This document shows positions 61,250-64,000 of a stretch of 64,000 nt of DNA, one piece after another. The stretch's first letter is position 1, and the number at the start of each line of letters is the position of its first letter. The stretch spans positions 62,001 to 126,000 of the forward strand of contig DGSO01000019.1 of NCBI GenBank assembly GCA_002393945.1, read 5' to 3'. Below the pieces are notes generated by a model, which worked only from the letters and a program-made list of their open reading frames with translations, was not told the origin of the DNA and ran no database searches. The position numbers were made by a program, and so were the translations under genes. This stretch comes from Bacteroidales bacterium UBA4360 (GTDB taxonomy: Bacteria > Bacteroidota > Bacteroidia > Bacteroidales > UBA932).

Positions 61250-62626
61250 ATGATAAAACGATACTTCTATATACTGACAATCATAGCCTCCATTGCCGCA
61301 ATGGCTTGGAGCTGTAATACCACAAACCCTGGAGGAGATAGTCCGACAGTGACTGATCCTGCAAGCCTTGAAGACCTCAAATCAAGTGTTCCGGTAACGG
61401 ACGACTGGATTTGGGACGAAAAACCGGAGATTACCATCCATATTGAAAACCCAAATCCGGTAGCAGTTACAGCCGATATCATGGTAAGGATAACCACGGA
61501 CCTTAAAGCATCAGTGGAGACCATAGAAACTCAAGAGGAGATTCCGGCAAAAGCAAGTAGGGATATCGTAGTGACATCATCGAAGAAGTTGGATCCGGGT
61601 TTTTATAAAGCAGGCTGCTTTGTTAATAAGCAGACGGCAAAGTATTTCTTCTTCGGCATTTCCCCCACCAAGATGACGATAGCTCCGGACAAGCAGGCCG
61701 ATTTTGACGAGTTCTGGGAGGCGGCGAAAGCCCAGCTTCCAAAGCTTGACGAAAGCACGGTTACGCTGACGGAAATAAGCAAGAAGAACAGCTCGAACTG
61801 TAAGGTATACCTTGTGGAGATGCAGTCCGTTCCGGACGGGCCGGACGGCGAACCGGTGATTGTCCGCGGGTACTACCTTGAGCCACAGGACGGAAAGAAA
61901 CATCCTGTCATCATGCATTTCTACGGCTATGACACGCTGAAGAACCCTTCCAAGCTTTCCTGCCCGTCAGGAAACAGCGGGGAATATGCAGAGTTCTACC
62001 TGTCACACCGCGGCCAGTACATAAACCACCGCACTGCGGCCAAGCGTGAAGACGGCATTGAGAAGGATTTTGAAAACATCTACGGAGACTGGTTTGCTTT
62101 TAACTTCGGCAAGAAGGACGGCTACTACTATCGCGGCGCCTTCATGGATTGCGTACAGGCGGTACGGTTCATGGCCACAAGGAACACCAGCGACATGAAC
62201 AACCTCTTTGCCGAGGGCTCCAGCCAGGGCGGCGCACTCAGCTATGCCGCAGCAGCACTGAGCGACTATCCCTTCACGGCAATTGCTCCCAACGTGGCTT
62301 TCCTTGGGGATTTCCCCGATTATTTCAAGATCGTATCCTGGCCCGGAGACGTAGCAAAGGCAAACAAAGGCTCCATGACGGATGAAGAGATGTATGCCTT
62401 CCTGTCCTATTTTGACACAAAAAACCTGGCAACGCGTATTTCCTGCGCCGTCTACGCAACAAGCGGTCTCCAGGACGGGACCTGCCCTCCGAGAACCAAT
62501 ACGGCTCCTTTCCTGAACCTCAAGAGCACGGACAAGGAAATGCATTATTATCCCAAGATGCAGCATTCATATCCGCCGAACTGGACCAACGACATAATGA
62601 AGTATTTCAAAGACAGAATCAAATAA
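61250..62626 (+). CDS. CE7/acetyl xylan esterase-like lipoprotein
   Basis: A 458-residue lipoprotein (AMAWSC lipobox). An N-terminal beta-sandwich (residues 30-130) precedes an acetyl xylan esterase (AXE1, CE7) alpha/beta-hydrolase: VIVRGYYLEPQDGKKHPVIMHFYGY, DCVQAVRFMATR, EGSSQGGALS with S325 as nucleophile, SGLQDGTCPP with the aspartate, and YPKMQHSYPPNW with the histidine. It removes acetyl groups from O-acetylated sugars, so the locus substrate is probably acetylated. ATG 61250 begins the signal peptide; the upstream frame from 61205 runs through the hairpin. Confidence 0.87.
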   Translation: MIKRYFYILTIIASIAAMAWSCNTTNPGGDSPTVTDPASLEDLKSSVPVTDDWIWDEKPEITIHIENPNPVAVTADIMVRITTDLKASVETIETQEEIPAKASRDIVVTSSKKLDPGFYKAGCFVNKQTAKYFFFGISPTKMTIAPDKQADFDEFWEAAKAQLPKLDESTVTLTEISKKNSSNCKVYLVEMQSVPDGPDGEPVIVRGYYLEPQDGKKHPVIMHFYGYDTLKNPSKLSCPSGNSGEYAEFYLSHRGQYINHRTAAKREDGIEKDFENIYGDWFAFNFGKKDGYYYRGAFMDCVQAVRFMATRNTSDMNNLFAEGSSQGGALSYAAAALSDYPFTAIAPNVAFLGDFPDYFKIVSWPGDVAKANKGSMTDEEMYAFLSYFDTKNLATRISCAVYATSGLQDGTCPPRTNTAPFLNLKSTDKEMHYYPKMQHSYPPNWTNDIMKYFKDRIK

Positions 62627-62627
62627 A

Positions 62628-63908
62628 ATGAAACACTTCCCCCTGTACATACTGATGCTGCCTCTTTTCGTATTCTGCTCCTGCAGGGAAGAAAAAACCG
62701 ACGAGGCCAAGACATATGAGGACTATACGCGGGTTTCAATTAAATCGGAGATCACGCACGTTCAACCTATGACGGGCATAGTGCTTTGGACAGACAGCGG
62801 TTCAAAGACAAAAAAATATGTCCAGCTGGAGTTTTCATACATGCTGTACAACGACGTATGCAAGGGGAAAGACGTCTATGACTGGTCTGTCGTGGACAAT
62901 CTTCTGGATGCCGTAGCTTCACGCGGGCATCAGGCCGTCCTCCGCTTCCGCTACACATACGTCGGAAAATCATGCTCCGTCCCAGACTATATCAAGGCCC
63001 TTCCGGATTATGAAGCACTCACGGCAAAGGCCGAAGGACGCAACACTGAGTACCCCGACTGGCGATGCCCTGAACTGCAGCGCTTCCACCTGGAGTTTCA
63101 CCGGCGCTTTGCGGAAAGATATGACAAGGACCCCAGACTGGCATTCCTTGAAACCGGATTCGGTCACTGGGCAGAGTACCATGTATATGACGGCAAGTTC
63201 ATAGCCGGGCGGACATTCCCTTCCAAGGACTTCCAAAGCACGTTCCTGGGCTCCATGGACAACTGGTTCAAGGATACACCATGGATGATCTCCATAGATG
63301 CGGCAGACGGTTATTACAGTCCGTTTGAGTCAGAGGCCGAACTGCTGAAGAACGGTTTCGGGAACTTTGACGACTCCTTTATGTGCGAGGAGCATGACGG
63401 CTACAATACACGCTGCTGGAAGTTTTTCGGAGAAGAACGATACAAGGATTCTCCTTTCGGCGGCGAATTCAGCTACTATTCAGATTATGACCAGAAGCAC
63501 GCGCTTGACAAGGCCGGAATGTATGGCCGCGTGTTTGAGGATGAGGTTGCAAAATTCCATATGACATTCATTATCGGCAATGACCAGCCCGGAAAACAGT
63601 CAGAAGACCGTATTGAGGAGGCTGCCATGTCCATGGGTTATCGTTTTGTTGTAAAGGATTTCTGCATAAAAGAAGGAACGGGCGCCGCGGTAATGATTTC
63701 AAATGAGGGCGTAGCTCCCATTTACCGTGACGCATACGTCGCCGTTGACGGCAGGAAGGGAGCCTATAATCTCCGCAACCTGATGCCCGGAGAATCCCAA
63801 TGGGTGGAGATAGAAAACAACGCCGTGTCCGCCGCATCAAAGATAACGATTGAATGCGACCATCTTGTAAAGGGGCAGGAAATCCAGTTTGAGGCCAATA
63901 CTATTTAA
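62628..63908 (+). CDS. DUF4832-related lipoprotein, candidate glycosidase (3 of 3)
   Basis: A 426-residue lipoprotein (VFCSC, either cysteine possible). It lacks the NPERGFY start of the other two but keeps the same framework: RFRYTYVGKS, ETGFGHWAEYHV with E183, PFGGEFSYYSDYDQ with E280, then AAMSMGYRFVV and a terminal beta domain. The two glutamates align with those of the paralogues at 53108 and 54509 and are about 97 residues apart. It is separated by one base from the CE7 gene. More distant paralogue, so probably a different linkage or substrate within the same polymer. Confidence 0.68.
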   Translation: MKHFPLYILMLPLFVFCSCREEKTDEAKTYEDYTRVSIKSEITHVQPMTGIVLWTDSGSKTKKYVQLEFSYMLYNDVCKGKDVYDWSVVDNLLDAVASRGHQAVLRFRYTYVGKSCSVPDYIKALPDYEALTAKAEGRNTEYPDWRCPELQRFHLEFHRRFAERYDKDPRLAFLETGFGHWAEYHVYDGKFIAGRTFPSKDFQSTFLGSMDNWFKDTPWMISIDAADGYYSPFESEAELLKNGFGNFDDSFMCEEHDGYNTRCWKFFGEERYKDSPFGGEFSYYSDYDQKHALDKAGMYGRVFEDEVAKFHMTFIIGNDQPGKQSEDRIEEAAMSMGYRFVVKDFCIKEGTGAAVMISNEGVAPIYRDAYVAVDGRKGAYNLRNLMPGESQWVEIENNAVSAASKITIECDHLVKGQEIQFEANTI

Positions 63909-63921
63909 TTATCTGTTATTC

Positions 63922-64000
63922 ATGAAACGACATATCATTATCACTGCACTTGCGTCGGCCATGGTCTTTTCCTGCAAACAGGCGGAAGAAAAGCCACTCC
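63922..64000 (+). CDS. lipoprotein, N-terminal fragment cut by the window edge
   Basis: The first 26 residues, MKRHIIITALASAMVFSC then KQAEEKPL, form a clear type II signal peptide with its cysteine. It starts 13 bases after the DUF4832-related gene on the same strand, so the GalNAc-type locus continues beyond the right edge. The product cannot be named from this fragment. Confidence 0.6.
   Translation, partial: MKRHIIITALASAMVFSCKQAEEKPL

Noticed and set aside
1..64000. CRISPR arrays, tRNA or rRNA genes, transposases or phage genes
   Set aside because: No regularly spaced direct repeats, cloverleaf-like sequences with CCA ends, or recombinase motifs were found by eye. A tool search (tRNAscan, Infernal) would be decisive.

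Overview
This is a Bacteroidales (Bacteroidota) chromosome segment, probably from a gut commensal. The evidence is two SusC/SusD pairs, many SPII lipoproteins starting MKK/MKR, promoters with the Bacteroidota -7 element TAnnTTTG, an absence of Shine-Dalgarno-driven starts, and conserved housekeeping genes. The DNA looks moderately GC-rich by eye. I cannot fix the genus. Genes are packed tightly and no gene-free stretch exceeds about 170 bases. I saw no rRNA, tRNA, CRISPR array, transposase or phage gene.

Layout. (1) 1-9281: the tail of an M20 peptidase, a class A acid phosphatase, a palindromic repeat cluster, a NUDIX hydrolase, then a collinear housekeeping run (SRPBCC protein, RsmF-like rRNA methylase, membrane protein, queA, tatD, asparaginase) and an ExbB/ExbD energy-transducing operon. 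(2) 9337-24272: a LacI-family regulator faces a long operon of ribokinase, sugar transporter, SusC, SusD, three tandem ADP-ribosylglycohydrolase-family lipoproteins, a two-domain esterase and a lipoprotein. It ends in a clear terminator. Two near-identical palindromes, one at each promoter of the divergent pair, are candidate operators. I read this as a polysaccharide-utilization-type locus for ribose-containing or ribosylated compounds. (3) 24280-33903: mostly housekeeping (small Cys-rich membrane protein, U32 peptidase, polyprenyl synthase, Gate-domain protein, RecO, RdgB, S41 protease, RmuC, nucleoside kinase). (4) 33900-37302: a GH97 enzyme and a CE1-like esterase joined to the nucleoside kinase. 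(5) 37317-64000: a large locus with the signature of N-acetylgalactosamine use. The minus-strand arm carries a PfkB kinase, a GH36-type enzyme, two exported tyrosine-phosphatase lipoproteins and a GH109-type enzyme. The plus-strand arm carries a DeoR regulator, AgaS-type isomerase, GatZ/KbaZ-type protein, SusC, SusD and a series of surface lipoproteins. It runs off the right edge.

How it works together. In both loci a SusC/SusD pair would import oligosaccharides using TonB energy (ExbB/D at 6945-9281). Exported lipoprotein enzymes trim the substrate, and cytoplasmic kinases or isomerases feed central metabolism. The most novel material is in region 5. Three DUF4874/DUF4832-type lipoproteins share two aligned glutamates (WGE and GGE, about 100 residues apart), as expected of an uncharacterised retaining glycosidase. 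They are interleaved with three lipoproteins that carry five DOMON/CBM9-like modules in total. The second notable item is the triple ADP-ribosylglycohydrolase cassette in region 2.
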